A DNA stretch of 64,000 nucleotides, taken from NCBI RefSeq assembly GCF_019393635.1, contig NC_057862.1, positions 153,307,562 through 153,371,561 of the forward strand. Reading direction: 5' to 3'. Positions 1 through 11,764 of the stretch are shown here, piece by piece; position 1 is the stretch's first letter; each line of letters opens with the position of its first letter. Made by a program: the position numbers and the translations under genes. Source of the DNA: Dromiciops gliroides (lineage: Eukaryota; Chordata; Mammalia; Microbiotheria; Microbiotheriidae). The notes under the pieces are model-generated. The model did no database searches, was not told where the DNA came from, and saw only the letters and a program-made list of their open reading frames with translations.

Positions 1-944
1 AGAGGTGTAATGACTTTTTTTGTTGTTTGTTTTTGTTTTAGTGAGGCAATTGGGGTTAAGCGACTTGCCCAGGGTCACACAGCTAGTAAGTGTTAAGTGT
101 CTGAGGCCGGATTTGAACCCAGGTACTCCTGACTCCAGGGCCAGTGCTCTATCCACTGCGCCACCTAAATGCCCCGGTGTAATGGCTTTTAAAGGTCTCA
201 CAGCTAACTAATGATAGAATCAGGACTAGGATCTAGGACTGCTGCCTTAAAGATGTCCATGAGCAGTTAGATTTTGCTAGATGGAACCAAATCTAACAGA
301 ATCATCTCTGGAGTACCTGGGAGAAGTGGAAACCCAGCATATGCCCAGCCTAGGGGGTTTTTTGTTTGTTAGTTTTTTTCCTTCCTTCTTTGCCTTTGTG
401 CTTCTTCGTTACTTGCCTATAAAAGAAGCTAATTCTATTGAAACAAAGTTGTGAATTTTTTTTTCCCATCTAACTTCATGGACCCCCCCCTTGAAATGTA
501 TCCACAGACCCAGGAGGACTGTGGACCTGAGGTTAAGAACTTCTGATCCGGGGAATATAACAGAAAGAGCCGTAGAGTAAGAATCAGATCTGGTTTCTGC
601 TCCCATTTTCATCACTAACTTGTTTTCTGACCTTAATTAGTCTATTAAACCTGTTGAGGCCTCCATCCCTGCATCTGCAAAATGGTGATAATAATACCTT
701 CCTTGCCTATCTCACACGAGGATTTGGGAATTAAATTAAATAATGGATGTGAAGGCACTTTGGAAAGTATAAACAGCAATGAATGTGTATTTTGACATGA
801 GTCACAAGATATCATTATTTTGATTTTAATTATTACTATAATTACAATTATTGTTGCTGTTTGTTTCCTCATAATCAGCAGGATGGGGAGGGGGCTAACT
901 CCCATGTCTGTCTGTCTGTCTGTCTTACTTGTTGCTCCCCACAG
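1..944 (+). other. CORO2B intron, 5' part outside the window
   Basis: Holds a type A CORE-SINE (13-175) and a plus-strand MIR 3' half (about 590-800, CATCTGCAAAATGGTGATAA). A run of TGTCTGTC lies just before the acceptor (905-925). Nothing else recognised. Confidence 0.6.
13..175 (-). mobile_element. CORE-SINE, type A
   Basis: Full-length copy with poly-T (A-tail) at left and tRNA-like head ending GCCCC. Target-site duplication GGTGTAATG flanks it (4-12, 176-184). Confidence 0.92.
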
Positions 945-1109
945 GTTCTCATCTGGAACCTGGATATCGGAGAGCCAGTGAAAATGATTGACTGCCACAC
1001 AGATGTGATCCTCTGCATGTCCTTCAACACAGATGGTAGTCTGCTTTCCACCACCTGCAAGGACAAGAAGCTGAGGGTGATCGAACCCCGTTCTGGCCGA
1101 GTTCTTCAG
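945..1109 (+). CDS. CORO2B: CORO2B exon: WD repeats, VLIWNLDIGEP...SGRVLQ
   Basis: This 165-nt exon has 55 complete codons (phase 0 to 0). The acceptor is CCCCACAG at 937-944. The translation runs from VLIWNLDIGEPVKM to RVIEPRSGRVLQ and covers the end of one WD blade (IWN) plus a full one containing CHTDVILCMSFNTDGS. The donor CAG|GTGCTG is unusual, with T rather than G at +5. Read-through would give a short tail ending at 1175. Human CORO2B has LDVGEP and LLTTTCKD where this has LDIGEP and LLSTTCKD. Confidence 0.96.
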
Positions 1110-2564
1110 GTGCTGAGCTCTGCCCAGCAGGAAATAATCTCCCTGACCTTGGATGGTGTGGGGGCGGGGGGATAGGGGAGAGAAAGGTGAACACTAACTG
1201 ATCTTTCCCTACTCTCCTTCCCCACTCCCTTCCCTCTATCCCTCCACTGAATTACCACTTTTGTCCTCAAGCTGGCTGGGGCAGATCTAGGTGAGGGCAT
1301 CTCCTCCAAGTCATTCTGGTTGGCATATGTCTAAGTGGTCAGTAATCCCAGGTGTGGGAGGACATTAGTTGGATGTAAACAAAATGAGTGTGCCTATAGT
1401 GCTGTCTGTAGATCAGTATAGTAAAGATTTTTTCATATACACACACATCCTCTCACTCCCTCATCACCCTCTACAGAATTTCTCTGGCCTAATTCTTGGA
1501 GCTTAGTATAGACACTGCCTTCAGAGGCTAGCTTCCTTTCTCGCAGGCTGCGGTATTTTTGGCAGACTTCCACTCAATCAGAAAATATCTGTGGAGAACT
1601 TACTAGATGGTTGGGCTGGACACAAAAGCCTTCTCATGTTCTGTGAGCAGTGTCTGGGGTGGCCAGGGTCATCACCAGGGATGCGGGCTGGGGCAGATGC
1701 TCCTTAGCCTCCCCGCCCTCCCCCCCCACACACACACACACATACTCAGTTTCTGGCCCACCTCTTTAAAAAAAAGGGGGGGGGGATATATGTTTAATCC
1801 CTGAGTCCTAATCTGTTATACTATCATGACATTGAGATGACCTTGTGTTCTGAGGCTATGCCAGAGGAATACAAACCTTTGGTGGGTCCTACCATTTTGG
1901 AAAGGTCCTCAACTGGCCAACTGTGTTGTCCTTATAGAAGCTTATCACTGGGATGGTCCTAGGGATAATGGATTCTTTGACCAAAACAGCTCTGTCTAGG
2001 GGCAGCTAGGTGGCGCAGTGGATAGAGCACCGGCCCTGGATTCAGGAGGACCTGAGTTCAAATACGGCCTCACACCCTTGACACTTACTAGCTGTGTGAC
2101 CCTGGGCAAGTCATTTAACCCCAGTTGCTTCACCAAAAAAACAACATCTCTGTCTACCAATTAGCCAATAATTATTTAGCACCTACTATATGTGCCAGGT
2201 CAGATTGAAGCCTAGCTTTATCACCAACTTCCTTTGTGACCCTGGACAAGTCATTTAATCTCTCTAGGCCTCAGTTTTCTCATCTGTAAAATGGGTGTGA
2301 TGAGACAGCCTCTGAGGTCCCTGCCAGCTCCAAAGTGCTTGTCCTTAGGAAACACGGAGATGGGATGGGAAGGGGGAGGATCTCTCCTACCCACTTTGCA
2401 TGGGTGCTTGGTTGGAGGGGAGCACTATGGGCTAATTGCATCATGACACTACCTCCCTCTTCACCCACCCCCTGCCTTCCTAAGTCCTAGCATAGTAGGG
2501 GAGTCTCAGAAGAAAACTCAGCCTACCTGACTTGGTCTTTCTCTTTGTCTCCCCTCCCCTTCAG
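1110..2564 (+). other. CORO2B intron
   Basis: Contains a (CA)n run at 1730-1743, an A8G10 homopolymer junction near 1767-1785, one mosaic CORE-SINE (1999-2145) and a MIR3-like piece (2190-2330). The rest is unrecognised single-copy-looking sequence. Confidence 0.6.
1999..2145 (+). mobile_element. CORE-SINE, mosaic A/B
   Basis: Has GATAGAGC (A) with GGATTCAGGA and CTTGACAC (B), and a short A-rich tail. Flanking CTCTGTCTA occurs on both sides. Confidence 0.9.
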
Positions 2565-2681
2565 GAAGCCAGTTGTAAGAACCACAGAGTAAACCGGGTG
2601 GTATTCCTTGGCAACATGAAGCGGCTCCTCACTACGGGCGTTTCCAGGTGGAACACCAGGCAAATTGCCCTTTGGGACCAG
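2565..2681 (+). CDS. CORO2B: CORO2B exon: WD repeat, EASCKNHRVN...QIALWDQ
   Basis: This 117-nt exon has 39 codons in phase 0/0, between acceptor CCTTCAG and donor CAG|GTCAGT. It encodes EASCKNHRVNRVVFLGNMKR and then LLTTGVSRWNTRQIALWDQ, a WD blade ending in the LWD signature. It is nearly identical to human CORO2B; the human sequence has N at the S of EASC. Confidence 0.97.
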
Positions 2682-4524
2682 GTCAGTGAGTACCTTTTGG
2701 GCTGCTGCATTTCTCCCTCCTATCTACCCCATTCCTTTTCTGGACAGGGGGAAGGAACAGTGGACTTCTGGGTTCTGGGTGCCTTTGAGCTTTTGATGAA
2801 GTGCTGGAGGGTCTGGAATAAACTGGGCCTCAGTTATCACTTCTGTGACATAAATGGGTACCACATAGTATGAGAAGTTCAAGGAAGATTGAAGAAGATG
2901 GCTATCCCAGAATAAGATGTCAGGCTAATATTCATAATATAAATAAACAGAGAAGAATGATCAGTTCTCAAAGCTAATGATGACTGAATGATTCAATTCT
3001 CAAATTATGTGCAGTAACCCAATGAGGAAAGAGGTCTGGATAATATGAAATGGTAAATAATGAAAAAAGTAGTTTGATTTTGTTATGTAAATATAGACCT
3101 TCTTATTCATGACCTTTTTACCGGGTCCTAACCCAGCCCTGGCTAACCTGTATAGTGGAGACAGGAGATTGAATAATCCAAGGTGATAGGATGTGGCTAG
3201 CTCAGAAACTCTCTTGGGGATAGCAGGTAGAAATGAGCACGCTTCTGTTTGATGCAGAGCTTCCATGCTTAGCCAAAACCATAGTCCTCTTACCTCTTCA
3301 CAGAAACAAGAGTCTCCCTCTTCAAGGTTTATAGTCATCTACCTATAGCTCTAATTTGTTCTGCTAATTAACCTCATGAAGGCTTGAAGGATCTAAGGAA
3401 ACTGGCATCCCCTGTCCCTCGTCTCCTGGAAGGTCAGTAAGGGTCAACCAAAGCCTTGGTTCCAAGCCTGATAACTCACTCAGGATGGAGATACTATGGT
3501 ATAGAGGAAAGAAAGAGTGAGATACAGGAGACCAGGATCTTCCACTAACTTGCTTTGTGACCTTCATTCAGCAGGACAATTTGTCAGATGAGGAAGTTGG
3601 ACAAGATGATCTCTATAGTACTAAATTCTAGTACTAAATTCTTTGATCCTGTCATAGGAGAAGGGAAGGGATGGGGGCGGGGGAGAGAAAGGAGAAAAAA
3701 GAAAATGGAAGTAGAGGTAGGAGGAGCAAGGAACAGGACAAGAGAGATGGGAAAGGTTACCAAATTTGGGCTAAAGGAAATGTTGGCGATGATGAGCTAT
3801 GCAATGCTGGCTCATTTACCAAGCATCTACAAGAAATCAGCCTGTAGACCTAGGGAATCAGATTGGAAAGAACTTCAAATGATAGCTATCTTGGTCTAAC
3901 CCTCTGCTTTCAGAGGTAAGTTCCTATTTCCATTTCACAGTGAAAAGCTCATCATTATGTTGGCCATGGGGTGATGAGCTTGGAGGCCACAACTCGTCTT
4001 GAAGACCATCTACTGGGTCATAGAGAGCTTTTGATTTTTATTGAAAGGAGTTCCCATACCAATGAAGTCAGAGATGAATACAGAAGAATGTTTGAGAGCA
4101 GAGGGAACTTACAGGTCAAATAGCCCAACCCTCTCATTAGAAGGACAGAGGACTTGAACCCAGGTCTTTCTCTTGGTGAAGTATTTGTCACTATACTGCT
4201 GTATTTTTCACGCTCTTGAAGACACATTGCACATTTCTGCCTGCCCGCAACTAGCACTGCTACCTACAAACACCCTTTTATCATTGGGTCCTCAGGGGTG
4301 AGTGGGGCAGGCTCTTGAGTGTGCTATGGATTTCTCTGAGCCCTACTGAGACCTAGGAAGCAGGAAGACATGGTAAGGATGACAGGGGCTGAGGACAGAG
4401 TAGTTCAGCAGTTCAGGGTGACTCAGAAGAACACAATGGAATCTGATGTGGAAAGAGGGCCAGCCCAGGAGCCAGGAGACCTGAATTCTAGGGCTTGCTC
4501 TGCCATTAACTGGGATATTTGCAG

Positions 4525-4700
4525 CACTTTAAGGTGTACAAAGTATTCTACATACATTATCTCAACTTGAGCCTCATGAGCCTTCCGAGAAGTATTTGTC
4601 CTTGTTTTATAGATGAGTTTGACAGCTAGTAAGTTTCCAAGGTAGCATTGGAGCCCAGGTCTCTCTTGACTCCAGACTCAGAACTTCTTCCTTAAATACT
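4525..4700 (-). repeat. MIR, diverged
   Basis: Antisense MIR motifs TACATACATTATCTCAACTT, TTTTATAGATGAG and GGAGCCCAGGTCTC appear in order. Confidence 0.55.
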
Positions 4701-4840
4701 GTTCACTAATTAGCTGCATGACCCTGGGGAAGTCACCCCAAATCATATGGGCTTTGGTTGCCCTATATGCCACACGAGGGACTTGGACTAGTTGGCCACA
4801 TTCCATAATATGAGCAAGGTAAGAGAGTCAATTCAAGTAT

Positions 4841-4995
4841 AGTTTTTTTTGGGGGGGGGGGTAGGGCAATGGGGGTTAAGTGACTTGCTCAGGGTCACAC
4901 AGCTAGTAAGTGTCAAGTGTCTGAGATCAGATTTGAACTCAGGTCCTCCTGAATCCAGGGCCGGTACTTTATCCACTGCACCACCTAACTGCCCC
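4841..4995 (-). mobile_element. CORE-SINE, type B
   Basis: Poly-T plus poly-G junction at the tail, core intact, head GCACCACCTAACTGCCCC. Imperfect duplication TCAAGTRTAGTTTTT flanks it. Confidence 0.92.
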
Positions 4996-5164
4996 TCAAG
5001 TGTAGTTTTTACAGGACATTTTACCCTATGTTGTTTAGCACAGGAAAGTTGGGAAGCAGCATTTGATTCTTCCTTGCTTGACCTGTAGTTAATAACCTTC
5101 CTCCTTGGAAACCCCATGGGCCCCCGCCCCAGAGCATTTTGTTTTGAGCCTTTCTAATGGACTT

Positions 5165-5330
5165 TTCATATAATATTTGTATTAGTTACCTCTGTTTGAC
5201 TCTTTTCTGTCTCCTGAAATGTAAGTTCTCTGAAGGCAGGGGATATGCCTTATCTAAACTCTGTATTCCCCCTATATTGTATTATGCTTTATATTGATAT
5301 GATATTGCATGTAGAAATGTTTGCTGGGTA
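5165..5330 (+). repeat. L2 LINE 3' end
   Basis: GTAAGTTCTCTGAAGGCAGG followed by GATATGCCTTATCTAAACTC is the typical L2 3' terminal block. Confidence 0.6.
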
Positions 5331-5411
5331 GATGGATAAATGGATAGCTGGATTGATGGACGGATGCATGGATATCTGGGGCGCCAGCTAATGCTACCTC
5401 CTTTTGTACAG

Positions 5412-5516
5412 GAGGACCTAGCTATGCCTCTCATTGAAGAAGAGATTGATGGTCTTTCTGGACTCCTGTTTCCCTTCTATGATGCTGACACACACATGCT
5501 GTATTTGGCAGGAAAG
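5412..5516 (+). CDS. CORO2B: CORO2B exon: EDLAMPLIEEEIDGLSG...YLAGK
   Basis: This 105-nt exon has 35 codons in phase 0/0, between acceptor TGTACAG and donor AAG|GTAATA. It encodes EDLAMPLIEEEIDGLSGLLF and PFYDADTHMLYLAGK, the blade preceding the last WD repeat in coronins; DADTHMLYLAGKGD is a coronin-wide signature completed by the next exon. Confidence 0.97.
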
Positions 5517-6747
5517 GTAATATCTTTTGAGAGCCACAATGGGTAAGGTATAGTTATTCTTTGGAGGGGACTGAAGGTGCATAGACTGCTACTAAGCAGG
5601 CACCTCCCCATGAGTACAGCCCCTCTCCCTCAGCAGTGAATTTTGTCTTCAGTATTTTAACTACCACACTGGCACCCATCTCCATTTTGTAAGATCACCA
5701 TCTGTAAGGGGCTAAAATTCTAGCTAGACTGTCTAAAAATCTAATGAGTGGTCACCATAAATTAGAAGCTGTAGCAAGAGTTTAGACTTTTAAGTATTTA
5801 TGAAGATGCATTAGGAGCTAGTGATCAGAGAGAAAGAGGCCAAGATTCCTTCATCTATCTATCTAAGGAAATCAGCATCTCTGCTCTACTCCACATGAAG
5901 TCCCGGGCACAAGAGGAGAGCTCTCCTCCTAGGCTTCTCTCCAAAACCTCCTGCAAAACCAGAAACAGGGCCGACCATGCACACAGCCCCAAGCTAATTG
6001 GCTGGCAACTCTGATTGACAAGTCTAACAGGTCCTCTACAGATACAAGTTCCTGGACACCAGCCGGCCAGCTTCTGGACACTAAAGTCACATGTCTTCCA
6101 AATCACATGCCTTCTCCTCATGGCGGAGCTTCCCTACAGCATCTCTCCAGTAGGGGGTGCCATACCAATTCTCACAATTTAAAGCATTGACCTCTAACCT
6201 CTCTGGCCCCTACCTTTGTTCTTTGACAAACTCATTCATATTAAATTATTCCTTGTGAGAGAGGAGCTGTATTTGAAAGAGGACCTGCCTGAGGGGGCAG
6301 TGCTTAACCCAAAGGGATCCTCTAGAAGGAGCAGGATTCAGACATCAGAGACTTAGGGAAGTATTTCTACTCTAGGGTGCTCCTCAGTCACACCTCAGTA
6401 GCATTCTCACCTGGGGAAGGCAGTTAAGTTACCCCAAAGGAAGTAGGATTTCAGGTGCTATGATAAACCAGTGAACAGGAGATAGAGAATTAGGTGCAAA
6501 GGGGCCTTCCCATTGCTCTTCAAGCCACACCTCATAGGTGAACCCCCATTCTGCCCATGTATAAAATCTCCAAATGTTTCTGTCTAAACTGTGGCCTCCA
6601 ACCTGAGTTGTAGGTACTGGACAAGATAGAGTCTGCTTTTTTTTCCCAACACCAGGGCTCTTTGTCTACACCTTGAAGTGTCCTGAGCTCACTCAGAGTT
6701 CTAGATAGATTCACCTGGATCCTTCTCTTCCCCCAAGGGACTAGAAC

Positions 6748-7040
6748 CAGGGGTGGGCTGCAACCAGCTGCGACTAGCTCAAAAAAGCTGATTGTTAAAT
6801 TTTCAGCGTGGGCATTTACTTGGAAATTGGCAAACTCTAATAACCAACCAAACAGACCAAAACAAAACAAAAACAAACAAACAAAAAACCCAGGACCTGA
6901 TTTTTTTTCTTTTGCTGATAGTCAAGACTTAAGAAAGGGATAGAAAAAAAAATAATAATGCAGATTAAATTTAGAGAATGTAGTGTTGCATTTTTTTTTC
7001 CTGGAGATCCAGTTGTTAAACATTTACCATCATACCACTT
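6748..7040. mobile_element. hAT-like non-autonomous DNA transposon
   Basis: A 293-bp segment starts CAGGGGTGGG and ends CATACCACTT (inverted AAGTGGTATG, 6 of 10 matching the left end). It is flanked by 8-bp near-identical ACTAGAAC (6740-6747) and CCTAGAAC (7041-7048). Eight-base duplications and CAG termini are hAT hallmarks. The middle holds A/CAAA-rich sequence. Family not identified. Confidence 0.6.
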
Positions 7041-7392
7041 CCTAGAACCCAGGAAGAAACAGATCCTGGAAGAAGATAGATGCTGAACACAGGCATAAAT
7101 TTACTTCCAGCTGCATTCCCATGGTAGGACTGTGAGACAGGGAGGGTTGAGGCCCTCTCTCTTCATTGTGATTAGCAAAGGATTAAGGGAGATTTTGGAT
7201 CATGTGGGTTGGGAGGCAGACAGTCAAGACAAAGTAACTTCCTGGCCTTGGTACTCGGACACAATGGGAAACATTCTGATTGGTGGTTCTCTGCTAGTTG
7301 TACCTGGGCTTTGTCTTCAAGAAACCAAAGGGGAAGGGGTTACCTCCTTGAGAGATAAAGGAGAAGGATTTAGGATTTGAACCCATGTTCTC

Positions 7393-7548
7393 TATTTTAT
7401 TTATTTTTTTTTAATGAGACAATTGGGGTTAAGTGACTTGCCCAGGGTCACACAGCTAGTAAGTGTTAAGTGTCTGAGGTCGGATTTGAACTCAGGTACT
7501 CCTGACTCCAGGGCCGGTGCTCTATCCACTGCACCACCTAGCTGCCCC
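7393..7548 (-). mobile_element. CORE-SINE, type A
   Basis: Perfect 15-bp duplication TGAACCCATGTTCTC at 7378-7392 and 7549-7563 defines both ends, so this is a fairly recent insertion. Confidence 0.95.
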
Positions 7549-7604
7549 TGAACCCATGTTCTCGAAATCCAAATGTCAGAAGGGCATGACTTCATTTAAG
7601 TTCT

Positions 7605-7775
7605 TTCAGTGCAAAAGCCTGTGCCAGGTTTTGAGGGAGAATAGTACATGACCCCTGCCCTCAGAGACCTTCCAATCCAGTTGGAGAAATGACACATAAA
7701 AAGGCAAATAGTACATGATTCAAGTAAAAACAATTATAGAATTATTACAAGGTGGTGTAGTTAATTGCCAAGTGA
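7605..7775 (-). repeat. L2, antisense fragment
   Basis: Contains CCTGCCCTCAGAGACCTTCC and following sequence typical of the reversed L2 3' region. Confidence 0.5.
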
Positions 7776-8132
7776 GTGATGCAGACCTGTTCAAACCATT
7801 CAGCCTGAGGAGAAGGACACACCCCTGTTATCAGCCTGGGTGATCTCTAGGTTCCCAGGGCTGAGCAATAACTGAGGCAGAGAATCAGAAACAGGGATCC
7901 CCTGGCTGGGCTACTTTGGAGCAGGGAATATTCAGGATGTCCTGAGCCCCACTGTCTCATCACACACTCTTATCCTAAAGGAGGTCATCAGTTATTAGCA
8001 TTTTGGGGGTACCTTCATCTGAGCAGATTTTTCCTGGTCTTATAGTGTTAGAGGACCTATGAATCAGGTCTTTTCATCACTTGTTCTTCCCCATAAAAAG
8101 GCAAGAGGGGGGGTGGCGGGGGGGGGGGGGCG

Positions 8133-8284
8133 GTGCAGCTAGATGGCGCAGTGGTTAAAGCGCCGGCCCTGGATTCAGGAGTACCTGGGTTCAAATCCAG
8201 CCTCAGACACTTGACACTTACTAGCTGTGTGATCCTGGGCAAGTCACTTAACCCCCATTGCCCCACAAAAAAAAAAAAAAAAAA
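8133..8284 (+). mobile_element. CORE-SINE, type B
   Basis: Head preceded by a long G run (8107-8130); internal A18 tail at 8267-8284. Carries the GGAGTACC variant usually seen in type A. Confidence 0.92.
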
Positions 8285-8529
8285 GCCAATGGGGAGAATC
8301 CTCCGCCTTCCCAATGCCCCTTCTTCTTTGAGGCACAAGGCAAACTCTTGGAAAACTGTTAGAGTCTCCAACATCTTTGTTCTTCTCCCTTTCCCCCTTT
8401 TCCCCCATCACCATCTTCACCTTCCCTATTCCTCAGCCAAATCCTGCTCTCAGAAAAGGATTTAAAACTCACTCTCACTGGGGTATAAATAACTAATGAC
8501 AGCTTGAGGATTTCTCTTTCCCTAGACTC

Positions 8530-8710
8530 ATACAGTTAGAATTGAAATAGATCTTAGCAGTCATTTATTCCAGCTCTCTCATTTTATAGATAAACTGGGG
8601 CCCAGAGAGTGGACCCAGTGACTTAACCCAAGATCATACAGATTGCAAATAGGAGAACTAAGATTTAAACTCAAGGGCTCTGATTCCAAGTCTAGTGCTC
8701 TCTCAACTCC
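8530..8710 (-). repeat. MIR3-like CORE-SINE
   Basis: Antisense order: TTAGAATTGAAATAGATCTT, CATTTTATAGATAAACTGGG, ATCATACAGATTGC, CCAAGTCTAGTGCTCT. An L3-type tail at left. Confidence 0.65.
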
Positions 8711-9161
8711 TGAAGCCTAGGGATGGAATATAGGGGTACAAGTTTTTATTAGGGAACAAAGCCTTAAGCTGAAAGGATACAGTCCTAAGAATTGATTCAA
8801 TCTTGGAGGTGTAGTGTTTTGCTCAGGCTCACTAGAGCTTCCCAGTGCCTCAGAAATCACTTAAATATATTCTCCTAAATCTGGGCCTAACGGGGAATCC
8901 ATCTCTAGTTATCAGCAAAGTAGGAAACGTCATCAGGTTCCCCAAAAGTCACTGTCCTACAGCTTCCCTGCAGCCAGTGGTCTAGAATGACCTAAAGTCC
9001 TCCCCTACCCCTGTTCCACTTTTCATCCCCGTATCTTTCAGGCTGTTGGGGGGAAATGGGAATTTTAAACCTTCCTCTAACCCATCTGCTGAGATCATGG
9101 AGCCTGCTCTCCTTCTTCCTCCTCCTCCTCCCCACTCGTCATTCTTGTTCTTGTCTTGCAG

Positions 9162-9258
9162 GGGGACGGGAACATCAGATACTATGAGATTGGGCCAGAG
9201 AAGCCATATCTGAGTTACCTCATGGAGTTTCGTTCTCCAGCGCCACAGAAAGGTCTGG
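9162..9258 (+). CDS. CORO2B: CORO2B exon: GDGNIRYYEI...PAPQKGL
   Basis: This 97-nt exon (phase 0 to 1) lies between acceptor TCTTGCAG and donor CTGG|GTAAGG. It encodes GDGNIRYYEIGPEKPYLSYL and MEFRSPAPQKGL, the final propeller strand and the start of the coronin C-terminal extension. Human has ISTEKPYL where this has IGPEKPYL. Confidence 0.97.
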
Positions 9259-10089
9259 GTAAGGGCTTTCAGAGCGGATCCCAGCCCCTCCTCAAGGTCA
9301 CACAAAACAAGCAGCCCCAAATGGAACTGGTCCAGTGGTACCTCACTAGACAACACAGCTGTCCCATCGCTCTGTTCGTTCACAGAGATAGGGGCTGCAC
9401 CTGTGATTTCACTGGGAAAGGGGACTTCCAGGTGAACAAGCTACCTCTACCAATCGGCCGGCATCTTTTCCACGACTTACCTTTTTATTGAGCTTCCAAG
9501 AATGCTTTTGTCTAGGGCCGTGTAGCTAACATTGATCACAGATGGGACTTAAACCCAGGCCTTCCCAGCCCCAGGTGTGGTCTCTCTCCATTTGCCAAGA
9601 TGCTTCTTGGTATTCATAAACATGAAAATGTTAGAGCTTAAAGGGTTCAGCCAACCTGCTTATTTTACACATGAGGAGACCGAGGGCCCGACAAGAAAAG
9701 CAAAGCAACTGGCCCCAAGGTCACACAACTAGCTACTGGCAGGGTCAGGATGGGAGGCCTCTCGTGCCCTGACTTTTCCTATTGCTTCTTTATAGGTAAA
9801 AGCAAGCAAAACATAGGCAAATAGTGTGAATCCTCAACATTACCTTTGCTATTCCAACATGGGATCATCAAGGCTTTGGATTCCAACAGAAGTAGATTTT
9901 TGTAATGTTCAGCCCTCAGATAGCCCTGGGGGTCACCAGGCTTAAAGCAAACCAGTGGGGACTCTAGTTTTATGGTGGGGTTTTTTGGGGGTAGGGTGGA
10001 AAAGAGGGTGCCAAGGAGAAGGGGAAATTGGGAAATTCTTCCAAAGCTTTCACATAAGCAAATTAATCAAAATAATACATTTTAAGTTA

Positions 10090-10262
10090 TAGGATTTAGA
10101 ACTGCAAGGGACCCTTTAGTTCTACTCCCTAATTTTACGGGGGAGGAAATAGAAATCCAGAGGGGAATTGACTTGCCCAAGGTCATGAAAGTCACAGAGA
10201 TGAGATTCAAACCCAGGGCCCCTGATGCCAAATCTGGTGCTCTTCTCACTGCACCTCTCTGG
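10090..10262 (-). repeat. MIR3-like CORE-SINE
   Basis: Antisense motifs GACTTGCCCAAGGTCATGAA, GAGATTCAAACCCAGGGCC and AATCTGGTGCTCTTCTCACT. Confidence 0.7.
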
Positions 10263-10654
10263 GGAGAATGACATATTGGCACATTAAGCCAGCTCACCTG
10301 ATGATCCATCTTATCTGGCTGCTTTATTGTTCTACTTAAGTTCTCACTATGGAGCCTTTCCTATCAAGAAAATATTTACAGGACCAGTGAACTCTTCCCT
10401 GGGAGTTGTTTTTCCTTTCACTGGTTAGTGTTAGAATCTCATGAATCTTGCTAGGGAATAAAAAACCAAAAACTTTTATCCGATAGTCCTAAACACAAGA
10501 ACAGTATCGAGGGCCTTCTCTTTGTGTGTATCTCCTTTCTTCTATCCCCATTACTTCTCTTTTTTTCTCTCTCCCTCCTCTCTTTTTATAAGTATTCCTC
10601 ATCTCTCTTACTCACCCCCCTCAGTCTTATATACACAAACACACACAACAATAG

Positions 10655-10890
10655 CTAGCTAGAATTTATATAGAACCTAATATATGCTAGAAGGCACTTT
10701 TCAGATATGTCATTTGATCCTCAAAACACCTGTGGGAGGCAGGTGGTATTATGATTTCCATTTTGCAGTTGAGAAAAGCGATAGATGTTAAGTGATTTGC
10801 CCAAGGTCACACAGCTAGTATCTGAAGCTGGATTTGAACTTAGGTCTTCCTAACTCCAGGCCCAATGTTATATACACTGCACCATCAGAG
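10655..10890 (-). repeat. MIR, antisense
   Basis: TTGATCCTCAAAACACCTGT, CCATTTTGCAGTTGAGAAA, GGTCACACAGCTAGTATCTG and GGTCTTCCTAACTCC are in MIR order. Confidence 0.75.
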
Positions 10891-10933
10891 AACAGTGGAA
10901 AAGGTGTGTGGACTTGTTTTAAGATTAAAGGGA

Positions 10934-11085
10934 GGGGGCAGCTAGATGATGCAGTGGATAAAATACCAGCCCTGTATTCAGGAGGACCTGAGTTCAAATC
11001 TCGCCTCAGACAGTTGACACTTACTAGCTGTGTGACCCTGGGCAAGTCACTTAACCCTCATTGCCCCGCCCCCCCCAAAAAAAAA
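10934..11085 (+). mobile_element. CORE-SINE, type B
   Basis: Flanked by AGATTAAAGG on both sides (from 10922 and from 11084). Tail is C8A9, an unusual C run before the A-tail. Confidence 0.92.
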
Positions 11086-11764
11086 GATTAAAGGAACCTC
11101 TAAAATGTTACTTCTCTACTTCTTTTTTCCATCTATAGAGCCCAGGGATAGCCCTCCAAGTTTGCAGATCTTTGGAGAAGTTCATCCATTCATTCTTCCA
11201 TCCATCCATAAAACATTAAGTGCTTTCTATGTGCAGGGCACAAGAGAAAATGAAGGCTTAATTAAGACATTGTACTGACTCAAATCAAGTAAATCAAAAT
11301 CAAATCAAGTAAAGGGCTTACTTTGTGGTTGAGAGCCACTATACCTTTGCCACTCACTGGCTGTGTGACTGGGGGAGTAAGTTTATTAGCCTCTCTGTGC
11401 CTCAGTTTCCTCATCTGTTGAATTAAGGTTTTGGATTAAATAATCTCTAAGGATCCTCTCAGCACTAAAATTCTATGACTCCAATCAGCCTGTCTTGGAG
11501 AGCTGGATATCAGTAGCATTTCTGGCAGCTTCTGACTTAGAAATGGGTCCTCATCATGTGATAGCTGAGCCTGATAAGCATCTAAATACTCCTTCCTGTA
11601 CTTCTGCTGACCCAGGGTCAGCATCTCAAGAACTTAAAGCAGAGTTCCCCTCTTCCCTTCCCTTCCCTTCCACCTCTCCCTTTCCCCAGCCTCAGGAGGT
11701 GGGGAGGGAGATGTGGTCACTTGGGATTCCACTGGACATGAATACCTATGCTCCCCTTCCACAG

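Larger units (their letters stand above)
2682..5411 (+). other. CORO2B intron
   Basis: Mostly unassigned sequence. Recognisable parts are an antisense MIR (4525-4700), a type B CORE-SINE (4843-4995), an L2 3' end (5165-5330) and a degenerate GGAT/GATG repeat (5325-5375) close to the next exon. Confidence 0.55.
5517..9161 (+). other. CORO2B intron
   Basis: Contains a hAT-like DNA transposon (6748-7040), two CORE-SINEs (7393-7548, 8133-8284), L2 (7605-7775) and an antisense MIR3-like element (8530-8710). Positions 5520-6700 show nothing I recognise, apart from a one-mismatch CTCF-like motif near 6146. Confidence 0.55.
9259..11764 (+). other. CORO2B intron
   Basis: Contains MIR3-like (10090-10262) and MIR (10655-10890) antisense pieces and a type B CORE-SINE (10934-11085). 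Otherwise unassigned; a TCCC-rich stretch (11648-11695) precedes the acceptor. Confidence 0.55.

Noticed and set aside
6143-6163. CTCF-like CCAGTAGGGGGTGC
   Set aside because: One mismatch in the invariant GGC; too weak to list without binding data.
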